A stretch of 64,000 nucleotides of DNA from the NCBI GenBank assembly GCA_037953745.1, contig JBAKBP010007613.1, positions 1 to 64,000 of the forward strand, read 5' to 3'. How positions within the stretch are numbered: position 1 is the first letter of the stretch; every line of letters begins with the position of its first letter. Source of the stretch: Lithodes maja. Lineage: Eukaryota > Arthropoda > Malacostraca > Decapoda > Lithodidae. The position numbers and the translations under genes are program-made. This document shows, piece by piece, positions 1 to 10,182 of the stretch. The notes under the pieces are model-generated. The model ran no database searches, was not told the DNA's origin, and saw only the letters and a list, made by a program, of their open reading frames with translations.

Positions 1-133
1 CATGGGAAGCAAGCGCTGTGATTGGCCGCCACCCATCCTCCTACCCTCCCGCCATACTTACAATTTCTCAGTCTTACTTGTACCCCCATTGTTGTCTGGT
101 GAAAGCTGTGAAGTGTTTTTATACCTGTGAACA

Positions 134-1065
134 ATGGCTACTAACCCACCCCAACGGCCACCGAATCCCCCTACCTTCGCTCAGCGTAATGTGACCGCAC
201 CAAATCGAGACATTAAGAAGAGAAAGAACCTTACGTATGCTCAGAAACAGGAAATTGTGGACTTAATAGGCAAAGGGTGAAACAAAAAGGAGTGTGGCAA
301 AGAAGTTTGGAGTGAATGAATCGACAGTGAGGGGGATTTATCAAAAGCGAGAAAACATAAAGAGTCACATGAAACTTGCCCCATCAATTGCTGCATCGAA
401 TGCCTTTCGAAGTTCTAATAAAGTGCTACTTAAGACGGAACAAGTGTTGGGGCGATACTTGAATAAGCAGACAAAGCGGAACTTGCCCGTGGACACACGT
501 GAGATTACGGTCACAGCCAAGGAGATTTATCAAAGTGTGGCTCGTAAGCTTGGTGTGGATAACCCCCAAGCATTTCAGGCTTCCAAAGGGTGGGTTAGCA
601 AGTTCATGAGCCGCCATACAATTAAGAGTGTTAAAGTATCGGGTGAGGCGGCTAGTGGGGACAGGCCTGCCGCTCGTGCATATCCAGAGGCCCTGAAAAG
701 CATCATAGAAGCGGGACAATACACTCCAGACCAAATATTTAACATGGACGAAACAAACTTCTATTGGAAGACAATGCCCAAACGTACATTTATCACCAAC
801 AAGTCAGCCAAAATTAGGGGTAGAAAGGCAGATCACAGACTTCTTTCGTGGTCGGCCAGGCCCCTCCGACCACCCTCAACCGGGCCCCTCCGGTGAGCCT
901 CGACCGGGCCCCTCCGGTTAGCCTCGACCACGGCAACAAATCGATGAACAGCCTTTACTTACGGCACTTGAATTGGATACAGTGGATGATGACACTTCAG
1001 AATTTGAAGGATTTGATGTTGAAGGGATACTGAATGAGATAGAGCAACGTAGGAGTGGCCAATAA
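134..1065 (+). pseudogene. Tigger-like transposase, frameshifted and internally deleted
   Basis: The likely start is ATG 134. The first frame runs into TGA at about 278; removing one G from the GGGTGA there restores the frame that continues GETKRSVAKKFGVNEST. That segment is a CENP-B/pogo helix-turn-helix domain, followed by a second DNA-binding helix region (about residues 110-170, AKEIYQSVARKLG...GWVSKFMSRH). The DDE domain begins with NMDETNFYWK, holding the first catalytic Asp, and continues to GRKADHR. There the gene is cut: a GC-rich 24-bp tandem repeat replaces most of the DDE domain. An acidic tail typical of pogo proteins (...DDDTSEFEGFDVEG..., stop at 1063-1065) follows. Expected length is over 450 aa, so it is inactive. 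Confidence 0.75.
852..929 (+). repeat. GC-rich 24-bp tandem repeat inside the transposase
   Basis: Two near-perfect 24-bp units (880-903 and 904-927) share the core CGGGCCCCTCCGGT, preceded by a diverged third unit (852-879). They sit exactly where the transposase catalytic core is missing, so they mark the deletion scar. Their composition is much more GC-rich than the flanks. Confidence 0.7.
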
Positions 1066-1720
1066 TTCGCCACCCCTAGCCTCGGAACCCAACCCACCTA
1101 AATCCTTCAACACACCTAAAAAGGTAAATGTGATGGTTGTAATATGTTCTTATATTTACTTTTATAATGTTTTTTATAATTATTATTATGTTATGTTAGT
1201 GTTCAGTGGAAATTATTAGGTAAAAATCGCAAAATACGAAAAATAGTTGTCAAATTCGGCACCCAGGCACCAATTAGAATTATTCCCATTAGTTCATCAG
1301 TATGGCTATCGCGGTTACGGCTACCGCGCGGCTATAGCTGCACCAATTAGGAGTGATAGCTGAGGGTTGAGTGTACTTATATAAAGTCCGACAACGTCAG
1401 ACACGGTCGGAACGATGCCGGAAATGTCCGAAATACGGAAGTGAATGTCCGAGAGGCCGTAGCCAGTCCGAGTAGTGCGGGTTTCCGACTTCTAGAGGTC
1501 CGAGATAGCGAGGGTTTACTGTATTTGTTTGTGAAGTGGGTATTTTTTCAATTTGTCGATAACGAAAATCCTCCATGCGGATTATATGGAGAAAAATATG
1601 GCGAATCTATTGGTGCTTATTTTTCCTAATAAATTGTTTCTCATAACGCTGCAGTAGGCCTGGTGTCGTTTAAAATAACCCTTTAGGCTAAATTAAATAG
1701 AAGTACTGTATTGTACACTA

Positions 1721-1739
1721 ATAATAATAATAATAATAA
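1721..1739 (-). repeat. (TAA)n 3' microsatellite tail of LINE A
   Basis: About six TAA units (TTA in element sense) mark the 3' terminus used to prime reverse transcription. Copy B ends in the same repeat at 57528-57553. Confidence 0.85.
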
Positions 1740-1887
1740 GCATGTTACTTATTTCTCATAAGCGCCAATTTTTCCGAAGAATTCACTAGCGCTCGAAAAG
1801 AGAAAGAAAAAAGAACAAAAATCAATGCATCAAAAGAAGGCTTATATACAACACACATTTAACAATCACTAGCAGTGGCAAAATAGC

Positions 1888-4800
1888 CTAAACTCTATAG
1901 CCATCTGTCATGACACCTCTCTCAAGATCATAGCTTCTCTCAAAGAGAAAAGTCTTAAGTTGTCTCTTGAAGCATTCAACAGAACTCAGTTGTCTCATGG
2001 ACAGCGGCAACCTGTTATACAACCTCGGAGACATGTAGGAGAATGACCTCTCAAAGATAGAAGACTGCTGGAAAGCCCTTGGTTCATCAAGACGAAAAGG
2101 GTCATTGTCATGACGCACAACTACACCATGGTGTGCCGGTGGGCGCCTGAGCTGCTCCGCAAGGTACCTAGGCTCACCAAATTTGAGAACCTTAAAAGTC
2201 ACCAAACACAACTTAAATTCTATTCTTGCTCTTACTGGCAGCCAGTGCAGTTCTATGTGAAGAGATGTAGTAGGAGTTCTAGGTGGAACACCAACAATTA
2301 GTCTTGCGGCCCTGTTAACCCTCGGTTCCCGGATGACCTCTTGTACGCCCATAAAAAAGCATGTAACAGGTACCCGGAAGGCCTCTTATGCACCCATGAC
2401 GTCACAGCCTGTGAGCTTGCTGTGCGAGGCGTCGGTCCGACGCATGTAAACAACAGCCGGCTGGACCGACGCTCCGCATCTCCGGCCACAAGAAGGAGAG
2501 CGTCGCTTGTTCTTGTGTGCCTGTATGTTGTTGTTCAGTATCGAAAAGTGGTGTAAAGTGGCTGGTTTGGCCATAAAGTTATCTCCAATGAAATCATCAT
2601 CACAGCTCACCCAGTTGACTTAGAGAGCTCTACTTAATGCCATTTTACAGGTAAATAACACAGCTACGCTTGGGGATGCGCGGGAATGCGGGAAGCAGTC
2701 TGATTAACGAATATACGGTAGCCTAGCCTAGACGTTTTTCGGCCAAAACACCCGGGTTTCGAGGAATATATATATAATACATAACCGGGGCTGGAGGGTT
2801 AAGAACAGACTGAACTTTCTTCAAAATATAATTTGGAAGACCCACCAACAGGGCATTGCAATAATCAACACGAGAGAAGACCAATGAGTGAACCAACGTC
2901 AGGAGGCAACGTCTGGTTATAAACGGCTTCACCAAATAGAGATTTCTGATGTGCAAGTAACAACTTTTAACTATCTGGTTTACATGCTCTTTGAAATCTA
3001 ATCGGGAGTTCACATATACACCCAGATTTCGAACAGAGTTGGCCGGTCGCAGCTGAGATCCACCCACATTGATGGAGAGGGCACCTACTATATCATCAGC
3101 TCTTCTATTTCCTCGGATGATGAGAATATCAGTTTTACCATCATTTAGTTTAAGTTTTCTCGCTCTCATCCACTTCTTGATATCAGACATCAACAATTCC
3201 ATCTTACTCCGTATATCAACTATATTTGTGATTCTCACATAAATCTGGGTGTCATCTGCATAAAAGTGAAAGGTGACATTATGTGCACGAAGCAGAAGAG
3301 ACAAACTGCTAATATAAATTATAAATAGGATAGGACCTAAAACTGATCCCTGCGGAACACCATACTGTAGGGGTGTCGAGTCCGAGACCACTTGATTTAC
3401 CATCACACTCTGGGATCTACCTGACAAGTACGACCCAAGAAGCAAGAGAGCGGAGTCACGCACACCACAATCATAAAGATCACTCAATAACAACTCGTGA
3501 TCCACTGTGTCAAAAGCCGCAGAGAGATCAAGCAAGACCAATAGTGAGGCCACACCATTGCAAATGTTCTCAACTAGATCATTATGTACTCTAATCAATG
3601 CTGTTTCAGTTGAATGATGCTGTCGGTAAGCAGACTGAAAAATTGGGATAGTTTCATTCTGCTGAAGTAGTGGTTGTAATTGGTCAAGTATTGCACGCTC
3701 TAATATCTTTGATATGAAGGACAGGTTGGAGACAGGACGATAGTTCAACATGTTCTCAACATCAAGTCCAGGTTTCTTTAGAGTAGGTCGGAGTAGTGCA
3801 TGCTTTTCAGAATGTGGGAAGCTACCTTCAGAGAAGCACTTATTAATTATTTTGGAAATAAACTCAACTGTGTGATCATAGACTCTTGGTAGCTTGGAAA
3901 CATTTATGGGATCCAACGGGCAAAATGTTTTATTGAGGTTTCTTATGTAGGACGAGATCATGACCACCTCTACTGAGTGAAAGGATGAGAGGACATTATT
4001 AGGAATGTGTCGGGGTTGGAGTACAACTGAAAGTTCTTCACCAACAGAAGCATCATCCAGTTCCTGTCTTATGCGAGTTATCTTGCCAGCAAAAAATGCC
4101 ACAAAGTTGGCAGCCAACTCGGCATCGGGTACAGAAGGTCTTAAGCTGACTCTTGTTTTTCCAAGTAAACTGTTTACAATTGAAGCCAACCTCCTCTGGT
4201 CGTTACCACACGAGTCAACTTTTCCCTGATAATACACTTTCTTTTCATCTTTGATTTTGTGGACCACAGCTCTTCTGGCTGACAGATATTGCAACCATGT
4301 AGAGTCTGTTTTATTTTTCCGCCATTCACGTTCAGCTCTTCTACGCGCTCTTCTAAGAAATTTAACTCGAGTGCTATACCAGGGCGAATCATCTCGTACT
4401 ATGATTTTCTTCTCTACTTCTGGACAGTGATGATCGAACACTAATTTAAGTGCATTTCCATGTACCTCCACCAGCTCATCTGAAGTAAGGTTGGAAGTAT
4501 CAATACTTCCCAAGTACTGTTTTACTTCACTGCTAGCCAAATTTAGGTCTGCATTTTTATAATTTCTAAATCTGATTACTTTTTCATGTGTGAGTGGCTT
4601 AGGGAAATCAAAGCTGAAAGTAATCAAAGCATGATCAGAGGTATTAGGGTCAGCATTCTCAACATCAACATCCAGAACACCACCACAACCCACAGGAGAG
4701 AAAACCAAGTCAAGGGTGTGTCCTAAGATATGAGTTGGGTGGGACACATGGTTTACAAAATTGTTCTGATCAGTCAACTCAAGGAACTCAGGAGAGAATG

Positions 4801-5275
4801 GCTTCAGATGAGGGCTGTCAACCCAGTAATTAAAATCTCCACATATCAAAAGTCTTCCGGTTTTAGCAGAAAATTCCTCGAGAAACTGCCCAAACTCTTC
4901 CATAAAACCCCTATCTGTGCCACGATGGCCAGGCCTATAGACAACTGCCATTCTTAGAATTTGTTGATGGAGTTTTATTTCCACTTCCAACAGTTCATAA
5001 TAAAGAGGGGCTGGGTTATGGCTTATTTGCAAGATATTCACCAGAGATGTGGAGTAGACAACTGCCACTCCACCACCCGGATGATCTCCCCTAGGCCTAG
5101 GAACATTTATTATGGAATGGGTTTTAGGCAATGCCGCCTGGATAATATTCAGATCTGACTCGAACAACCAGGTCTCAGTGAGACATAATACATCAAGGTT
5201 ACGTTCATCCAAGATCTCGCAAATATGATCCATTTTGTTACGCAAGGAACGAACATTCAACAGACCCAGTTTCAA
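1888..5275 (-). pseudogene. LINE A ORF2: AP endonuclease + reverse transcriptase, split by a MITE
   Basis: Protein for target-primed reverse transcription. The N-terminus (LGLLNVRSLRNKMDHI, LCLTETWL, CGDFNYWVD, TSDHALITF) is an AP-endonuclease-like domain of about 230 residues. The RT core shows NYRPVSNLSFISKILER, LLDLSAAFDTVDHELL, YGVPQGSVLGPILF and FYADDTQIY, the last with the catalytic Asp pair. The C-terminal thumb (SRVDYCNALLVGLP...ELHWLPVRARIEFK) resembles CR1/L2 proteins. The frame is lost at 2802, where a TTAA-flanked MITE separates VQSVLN from RAARLIVGVPP; coding resumes at 2314 and stops at 1888. No ATG opens this frame: it starts through the -1 frameshift site at 5299-5305 or at a TTG. 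Without the MITE it appears intact. Confidence 0.85.
2315..2802. mobile_element. piggyBac-type MITE, copy 1
   Basis: A 488-bp interval flanked by TTAA duplications (2315-2318 and 2799-2802). Its ends begin CCCTCGG and, on the other strand, CCCTCCAGCCCCGG. Comparison with copy B of the LINE shows the empty site (TGTTAAGAACAG), which proves TTAA-specific insertion, the hallmark of piggyBac transposases. The interior (AAAACGTCTAGGCTAGGCTA, then a conserved ORF-like stretch) is shared with five other copies in the window. Confidence 0.9.
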
Positions 5276-5295
5276 CCGGCTCCCATGTGCATTTT

Positions 5296-5305
5296 TCAGT
5301 TTTTT
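5296..5305 (-). promoter_or_regulatory. Putative -1 ribosomal frameshift site between ORF1 and ORF2 (copy A)
   Basis: In the ORF1 frame the last codons are TCA AAA AAC TGA, which contains the canonical heptamer A-AAA-AAC directly before the stop. The -1 frame is open from there (CTG AAA AAT GCA...) into ORF2, which has no ATG of its own. The same arrangement is preserved in copy B at 54446-54455. Confidence 0.65.
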
Positions 5306-6666
5306 GAACCTACATAATTGGTGTTCTCAATAACTTTATTTCTCTGAGCTGTCATTAAAGGACAATTTCTACTTGAGGCGAAATGATTTGGCGGCTCCGT
5401 AACTGATGTGGAGCTCATACAATTTATACATTTGGGGGAAGTCTTGTTGGTGCAGTCTTTTGAGTTATGAGTACCGGCACAGAAGTTGCATTTTGGATCC
5501 TCATTTTTCCGAAAACACCTGTCACTGGTATGACCAAAGCCCTGGCAATGGTAACATTGTGTTACCCAGAAGCGATCGTATGCACGACATCTCACAAGTC
5601 CAACATACACAGAATTGCCATCATCCACAATGGAAGAGCGTATTTCAGGTGACATTTTTACTACCGCAGTCTTAGTGTGTGCATCACTCTTTTGCTTAGT
5701 GAATAGCAAATTCATAGCTAAGCCATCGTCGACCAGGGACTTTATTCTTGGGTTCTTGTTGAGGATGCTGGGAATGATCTCATTATCCTCAGCGTCATTA
5801 GCAATGCCTACCAGAGTCATTTTTGGCATCATCTTCTTTGGTTCGGAGACACTGAAGGCACTGTCCACCCCCAAACACTGATTGATGGCCCTTTCTGCAT
5901 CTTCTTTGGCTTTCTTGGATGGAAGTCGTACCACCAGTACACCTGAATCAGTTCTAGTTAACTTGTTAACCGGAACCGAAGCCAAAGCAGTCTCGATTGC
6001 CTTTGTATCTGGTGGGCTTACTGGCTCGGAGGATCGGTCTTTTGGCTTCACTACCAGGACCTGATGGTCCCAGACAGTTTTTTTCTTTCCACCATCTACC
6101 ACCTCAGTGGTGCGTTTGGTCGGCTCCTTTTTGGTCTCTACTGTTTCCCTCACTACCTTTTCCTTGCTCTTCAAAACCTGCACTACATTCTTCTCAAACT
6201 CTCTTTTCTCTTTTTCTCTCTCTTCCACCTGCTCCTTCATGATTTCTTCCAATGCATCCACCTTAGCATTCCCCACCCTTGTCCACTCATTTTTCTCCTC
6301 ACTTATTACTCCCTTTACATTCTCACTTAAATGGCCCTCATACTCCTTTAGCTGCTCCTTGAGTGCCATGTTCTCTGCCTCCAGCTCATCTACTTTCCTC
6401 ATCACAGCATCTAGGTTAGCAATTAATGGCCCATCTGCAGTTGCTACTGAACTGGCTCCACATATTTCTGTCAGTGACTCCACCTTCACACCTATATCTC
6501 TCCTCCAATTCTCCATAACTCCCTTCCATCTTAACAGACCCATCATCTGTCTCTTCACCACAGTCAATTGATCCTCCACTTCATTACCCCCTGCCAGAAA
6601 TCCCTCAAATTCATAGCTCTCTTCATCTCCCAATAAACTCTGCCTCCGTTTGCCTTGGCCGGCCAT
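5296..6666 (-). CDS. LINE A ORF1: coiled-coil, RRM-like, CCHC nucleic-acid chaperone
   Basis: An intact 456-aa reading frame from ATG 6666 that should bind LINE RNA to form the ribonucleoprotein. Residues about 1-75 are a charged leader. Residues about 80-190 form a long coiled coil (KVDELEAENMALKEQLKEYE). The middle (VLVVRLPSKKAKEDAERAI) looks like an RRM-type fold. The C-terminus carries zinc knuckles: CYHCQGFGHTSDRC (C-x2-C-x4-H-x4-C), CNFCAGTHNSKDC, and a partial third (CINC). It ends ...GSKN-stop, with the slippery heptamer overlapping its last codons. Nearly identical to 53085-54455. Confidence 0.85.
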   Translation of the reverse strand: MAGQGKRRQSLLGDEESYEFEGFLAGGNEVEDQLTVVKRQMMGLLRWKGVMENWRRDIGVKVESLTEICGASSVATADGPLIANLDAVMRKVDELEAENMALKEQLKEYEGHLSENVKGVISEEKNEWTRVGNAKVDALEEIMKEQVEEREKEKREFEKNVVQVLKSKEKVVRETVETKKEPTKRTTEVVDGGKKKTVWDHQVLVVKPKDRSSEPVSPPDTKAIETALASVPVNKLTRTDSGVLVVRLPSKKAKEDAERAINQCLGVDSAFSVSEPKKMMPKMTLVGIANDAEDNEIIPSILNKNPRIKSLVDDGLAMNLLFTKQKSDAHTKTAVVKMSPEIRSSIVDDGNSVYVGLVRCRAYDRFWVTQCYHCQGFGHTSDRCFRKNEDPKCNFCAGTHNSKDCTNKTSPKCINCMSSTSVTEPPNHFASSRNCPLMTAQRNKVIENTNYVGSKN

Positions 6667-6737
6667 TGTTTATATTTATGTAGCCTACAGTTAAAAATAT
6701 ACAAAACACTTAATAAAATTACAGTAAAATTAAACTA

Positions 6738-6760
6738 CTACCTGGGATAAACCCAGGTAG
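6738..6760 (-). promoter_or_regulatory. 5'UTR hairpin H2 of LINE A
   Basis: CTACCTGGG pairs with CCCAGGTAG around a 5-nt loop. The same stem, one pair longer, occurs at the matching place in copy B (52943-52965). It lies about 75 nt before ORF1. Confidence 0.6.
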
Positions 6761-6864
6761 CGCCGTCCCCGTTTGTGTCACCCTATCTTGAAAAAAGAAC
6801 AAATGGAAAAAATAAATAGAAATGGGTGTTTGCGAGGTCACCACGAGCAGGTGGGGTACGACTT

Positions 6865-6888
6865 GATTACCTTCCTAAGAAGGTAACC
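6865..6888 (-). promoter_or_regulatory. 5'UTR hairpin H1 of LINE A (covaries with copy B)
   Basis: The stem GGTTACCTTC / GAAGGTAATC lies in the 5'UTR. In copy B (52816-52836) the stem is GGCTACC / GGTAGCC, so an internal pair changed on both sides (T-A to C-G), which suggests selection on RNA structure. Confidence 0.5.
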
Positions 6889-6983
6889 CAACCGAGGTGT
6901 CGCAAGTACTAGGCAAAGATGGAATTGAAAACTTTAACCGTGTTTTGGGCCTTCAGCAGTAGCAGATACGTCACTCGGAAAAC

Positions 6984-7022
6984 TAAACCTCATTGGTTAC
7001 GATACTGCCACTGCGCAAAGCT
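6984..7022 (-). ncRNA. U4 snRNA 5' segment forming the LINE A 5' end
   Basis: In element sense it begins exactly at U4 nucleotide 1: AGCTTTGCGCAGTGGCAG, then TATCGTAACCAATGAGGTTTA. It matches the remembered U4 5' region with one difference (A for G after TATCGTA). It is only the first ~38 nt, so it is a captured fragment, not a U4 gene. The same segment heads copy B at an unrelated locus. Confidence 0.8.
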
Positions 7023-7645
7023 AGCCTAAAGCCGGCCATACACTTGTAGGCCCGGCCTGTCCGGCCAACGAAAAGGGGCGGGGCATTGTCTGCCGGACGA
7101 TACCCACACACACACAGGCCGCCTCACGAAAATACACAGACACAGTAGACAGTAGGCCTATACGTCGGAACAGTGACTGTGTCGATAACACAATCCTATA
7201 ACTCCTATAAGGAGTTGGGATGGAGCCGTTTGGGGGCGAGATTTTAGGTTTTTCCAGCGAAGATTGATAGAATAAACACAGATTGGGATAGAATGATATA
7301 TATTAGTAACATTAATGAACCCACCTGTACCGTACTATATGCTTTCTTAGTCTTTTATCCAATGTACTAGGAGGTAGGTAAGGGTTGTTGTTGTTGTTGT
7401 TGTTCCCTAAGCTGCCTGGCCGAACAGCCCCGAGTCCCTGAGGAAGGCCATGGCCACGATCGGGCTTTCCCACAGAGCTCTCATTGAGTGTAGGTTGTGT
7501 TGTTGGCGTAAGTGGTTGTGTGAAATGCAGTCTTCTATGATGTGTTTAATGGTATGGGGTGCTGCGTTACATCCCGGGCAGGCGTCGACAACGGAGTCAT
7601 CCAGTCTCTTCTGATAGCTCAGGAGAGCTGGATGGTGTCCGCATC

Positions 7646-8929
7646 TCAGCCTGGCCAGGTGGACTCTGTCCTCGCGAGTGAGGGAGGATTCGGAAGGATG
7701 GATTTCGGGAGGTCGTGCATGCAGCTGCGTGTTGTCTGTGAGTGATGGATGTGCTTCTGGAAGTTGGTTCGGGGTGGGCAGGGAGGGAGAGAGGACAATA
7801 ATTGTGTGTGATACCGTGTGCTGGGTGTTGTTTTGATATTTCTTGGTGTCTGTGGATGTGTTGCCATGTAGTTTAGTGGGTGGTCTTGGTTCGTGGAGGC
7901 TGCTGCCAGGAATTGAGTGCCTCTCATGTCCAGATGGTCTTTGACTTTGAGGATTTTTGTTTCTTGATGTAGATGATCTGTGGGTGTAGTAGCTGTGCAG
8001 CCTGTAATGATCTTCAGGGCTTTGTTTTGAATAGTCTGTAAGGTCTTATGATGTGTTTCAGCTAGGTTAGAAGCCCAGGCTGGGCTTGCGTATTCCATTA
8101 CTGATCTTATGTATTGTTTATATACTGTGGTGGTAGTTTCTTTGTTGTGTCCAAATTTTGTGTGAGCAAGTGACCTGAGGGCGTTAAGTCTGGGTGTCAG
8201 TTTCTTTTTAATGCTTGTGGTGTGCTGTTTGAATGTCATATGAGTATCATATGTTACTCCTAGGATTTTGGGTGTGTGTGTATGTGTTAGGGGTGTGTTG
8301 TTTATGGTGAGTTGAGGGATGTATTCGTGTTCACCTGTCCAGCTTGTGAGCAGGGTTGCGGTGGATTTGGCTGGGGCTAGATTAAGTCTGTTTGTAGTGC
8401 ACCAGCCATGTAGTGTGTTGAGATAGGGTTGAAGGAGATCTGTTGCTCTTCTTGGGTCATGGTGTGTGCATGTGAGTGTTATGTCATCTGCATAGGAGGC
8501 TAAGTTTATTTGGGGAGTATTGGGTGTAGTTATATCGTGCATGTACAGATTGAAGAGTGCGGGCGATAGGACGGATCCTTGTGGGACTCCGTTTGGAAAG
8601 TTTCTGATTTTAGATGGCTGACCGGCAAAAGATACGTGTGCACATCTGCCTGCTAGGAAGTTGGCCAGCCACCTTTTTGTGTTGTTGTGCATGTTTGTGT
8701 TGTAGATTTTGTTTGTTAGGTTGTGGCGTGGGATGGCATCGAAGGCTTTACTAATGTCGAGTGTGGCTAATAGTGATCTGTGTGGTGGTCTAGCCGAGTT
8801 GATGCCGTCAAAAGCTCTTTGTGTAAGGTCTGTGAGAAGAGTGTTTGTGGAGTGCAGTGGCCTAAAGCCATGTTGTGTTGGAGCTAGGGGTAGGTCGGGT
8901 GTAATTAGTTGTAATACTAGGCGTTCCAT
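7646..8929 (-). pseudogene. LINE C copy 1 reverse transcriptase segment
   Basis: A 427-residue open stretch with RT fingers, palm and thumb, between the I/Nimb insertion and the C-terminal frameshift. Visible motifs are FRPLHSTNTLLTDL, DISKAFDAIPRH, VPQGSVLSPALFNLY and YADDI; the thumb region reads KILGVTYDTHMTFKQHT and YIRSVMEYASPAW. It lacks the thirteen-residue THISHRS-type stretch seen in the array copies and then runs out of frame. Confidence 0.8.
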
Positions 8930-8976
8930 GACTTTGGAGGGGGAGCAAAGGAGTGTAATGGGGCGGTGCGAGGAGG

Positions 8977-9698
8977 TTGTTGTTGAAGACGTGTTTAATT
9001 TAAACTAGCCCTCTGGGCCGAGGCCCTCATAAGGCTAGTGGTCGGCGGGGGGATAGTAAGTCAAGTCATATAGGTCACTGGTCAGATTTCACCGTAGAGA
9101 TTAAGAGCTGCTAAGAAATGACGGATGGCTATGAACGAGAATGAATCTGAGTCAGAAAGGATGTCTTTTAAAGAGGTGTGTCGCAAGAAGCGACGTCTTT
9201 CAGGGCCGTACATGGGACAAACGCATAAAATGTGAGGGATAGTAAGAACTGTGTGACAATGGTGACATTCTGGCGGAGGACTACGGGGAGTGGTCATTAG
9301 ATATCCATGAGTGAGTCTCGTGTGTCCTATGCGTAATCGAGTTAAGAGGGTTTGGTCAGCGCGACAGGGGCTGAGTGAAGAGGGCCACATGTGAATGTCG
9401 TCTTTGATGGAACGAAGGTGACCTCCCAAAGGTTGATCCCTCCATTCTGAGTGCCACTTTTCATGAATATGCCGTCGAACTACAGGAATTAGGTCATCCG
9501 ATCTGAGGACAGTGGATGCCGGAGCACCTAGACAGGCCTGTTTAGCAAGGGCGTCAGCACGTTCATTTCCCGCAATGCCTACATGAGCGGGGATCCAACA
9601 GAGGGTGATGGATCGAGAGCTGCATATTAATTCGTGGATTTTCAGGATAACATCGATGATCAATGGGTCACGTGGGGCGTACTCTCCCAATGCTTGCA
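8977..9698 (-). mobile_element. I/Nimb-like LINE 3' fragment inserted in LINE C
   Basis: A 722-bp, 5'-truncated insertion bounded by a perfect 13-bp target-site duplication CGGTGCGAGGAGG (8964-8976 and 9699-9711). It holds an RNase H domain and a 3'UTR ending in (CAA)n-like sequence at 8977. It probably belongs to the same or a related family as the LINE at 47590-50994, but the two do not overlap in content, so this is inferred. Confidence 0.85.
9082..9698 (-). pseudogene. RNase H and C-terminal domain of an I/Nimb-like LINE
   Basis: The 3' end of a pol gene. CWIPAHVGIAGNERADALAK is the C-terminal RNase H signature with its His and Asp, as found in I-group LINEs. It is followed by TRLRIGHTRLTHGYL and the zinc-binding CHHC-x8-H-x3-C pattern common at the end of these proteins. 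Endonuclease, RT and the start of RNase H are absent because of 5' truncation at 9698. The frame reads onward by chance into LINE C sequence upstream. Confidence 0.85.
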
Positions 9699-10182
9699 CG
9701 GTGCGAGGAGGGTAGCGTGGGGTCTTTGTTGGGTTTGGGGAATGTGATGATGATACCATGCTTCCAAATGTCTGGTATTGTGTTGTGTGAATAGCTGTAG
9801 TTTGATATGTTAGTGAGTGTTTGTATGCCTTGTGGTCCCAGGTGTCTGAGGTGTATGTTGCTTATGTTGTCTAGGCCACAGGCGGGTGAGTGCTTGAGAT
9901 TGTTGATGATATGCTTTGTCTGGTGATTGGTGAAGGGTGTATAGTCAGGGTCTGTGGGGAATTGTCTCTTACGTCGGATGACACGTCGGTCGTCTTTGTG
10001 AGGTTTTAGGTGGCTGACATGTGAGAAGTGATTGATGAGAGTGTTTGCTTGTTGTTTACATGAAGGAGTAGAGTCTGTTGTTGTGATTGCAGCATGTGAT
10101 TGTGTTGTGTTGCTGTTGGAAAGTGTGATGCTGTTTAGTGTTTTGTAGAGTTTTTTGGGGTTTGTTTTGTGATCAAGTGTTT

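Larger units (their letters stand above)
1..1521 (+). mobile_element. Tigger/pogo-type DNA transposon remnant (5' end outside window)
   Basis: A cut-and-paste transposon of the Tc1/mariner superfamily. It carries a decayed transposase gene (134-1065), an AT-rich 3' region and a right terminus. The right end reads, on the opposite strand, CAGTAAACCCTCGCTATCTC, the style of Tigger/pogo terminal repeats. It stops at 1521 and is followed by TA (1522-1523), the dinucleotide these elements duplicate. The left repeat is not in the window. Between 1066 and 1480 I see no gene, only AT-rich sequence with short GC-rich palindromic words near 1300-1350. Confidence 0.7.
1721..7022 (-). mobile_element. LINE copy A (U4-headed family A/B), near full length
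   Basis: A non-LTR retrotransposon on the minus strand. In element order it has: a U4 snRNA-like 5' end (7022-6984), a 5'UTR with two hairpins, ORF1 (456 aa, coiled coil and CCHC knuckles), ORF2 (endonuclease and reverse transcriptase), a short 3'UTR, and a (TTA)n tail at 1739-1721. ORF2 is interrupted by a TTAA MITE (2315-2802). The ORFs are almost identical to copy B at 52677-57553, so both inserted recently. RT motifs suggest the CR1/L2 branch of the jockey superfamily; the clade is inferred. I see no clear target-site duplication. Confidence 0.85.

Noticed and set aside
1441..1629. A 62-codon frame after the Tigger element
   Set aside because: It spans the transposon end into flanking DNA with no homology; chance ORF.
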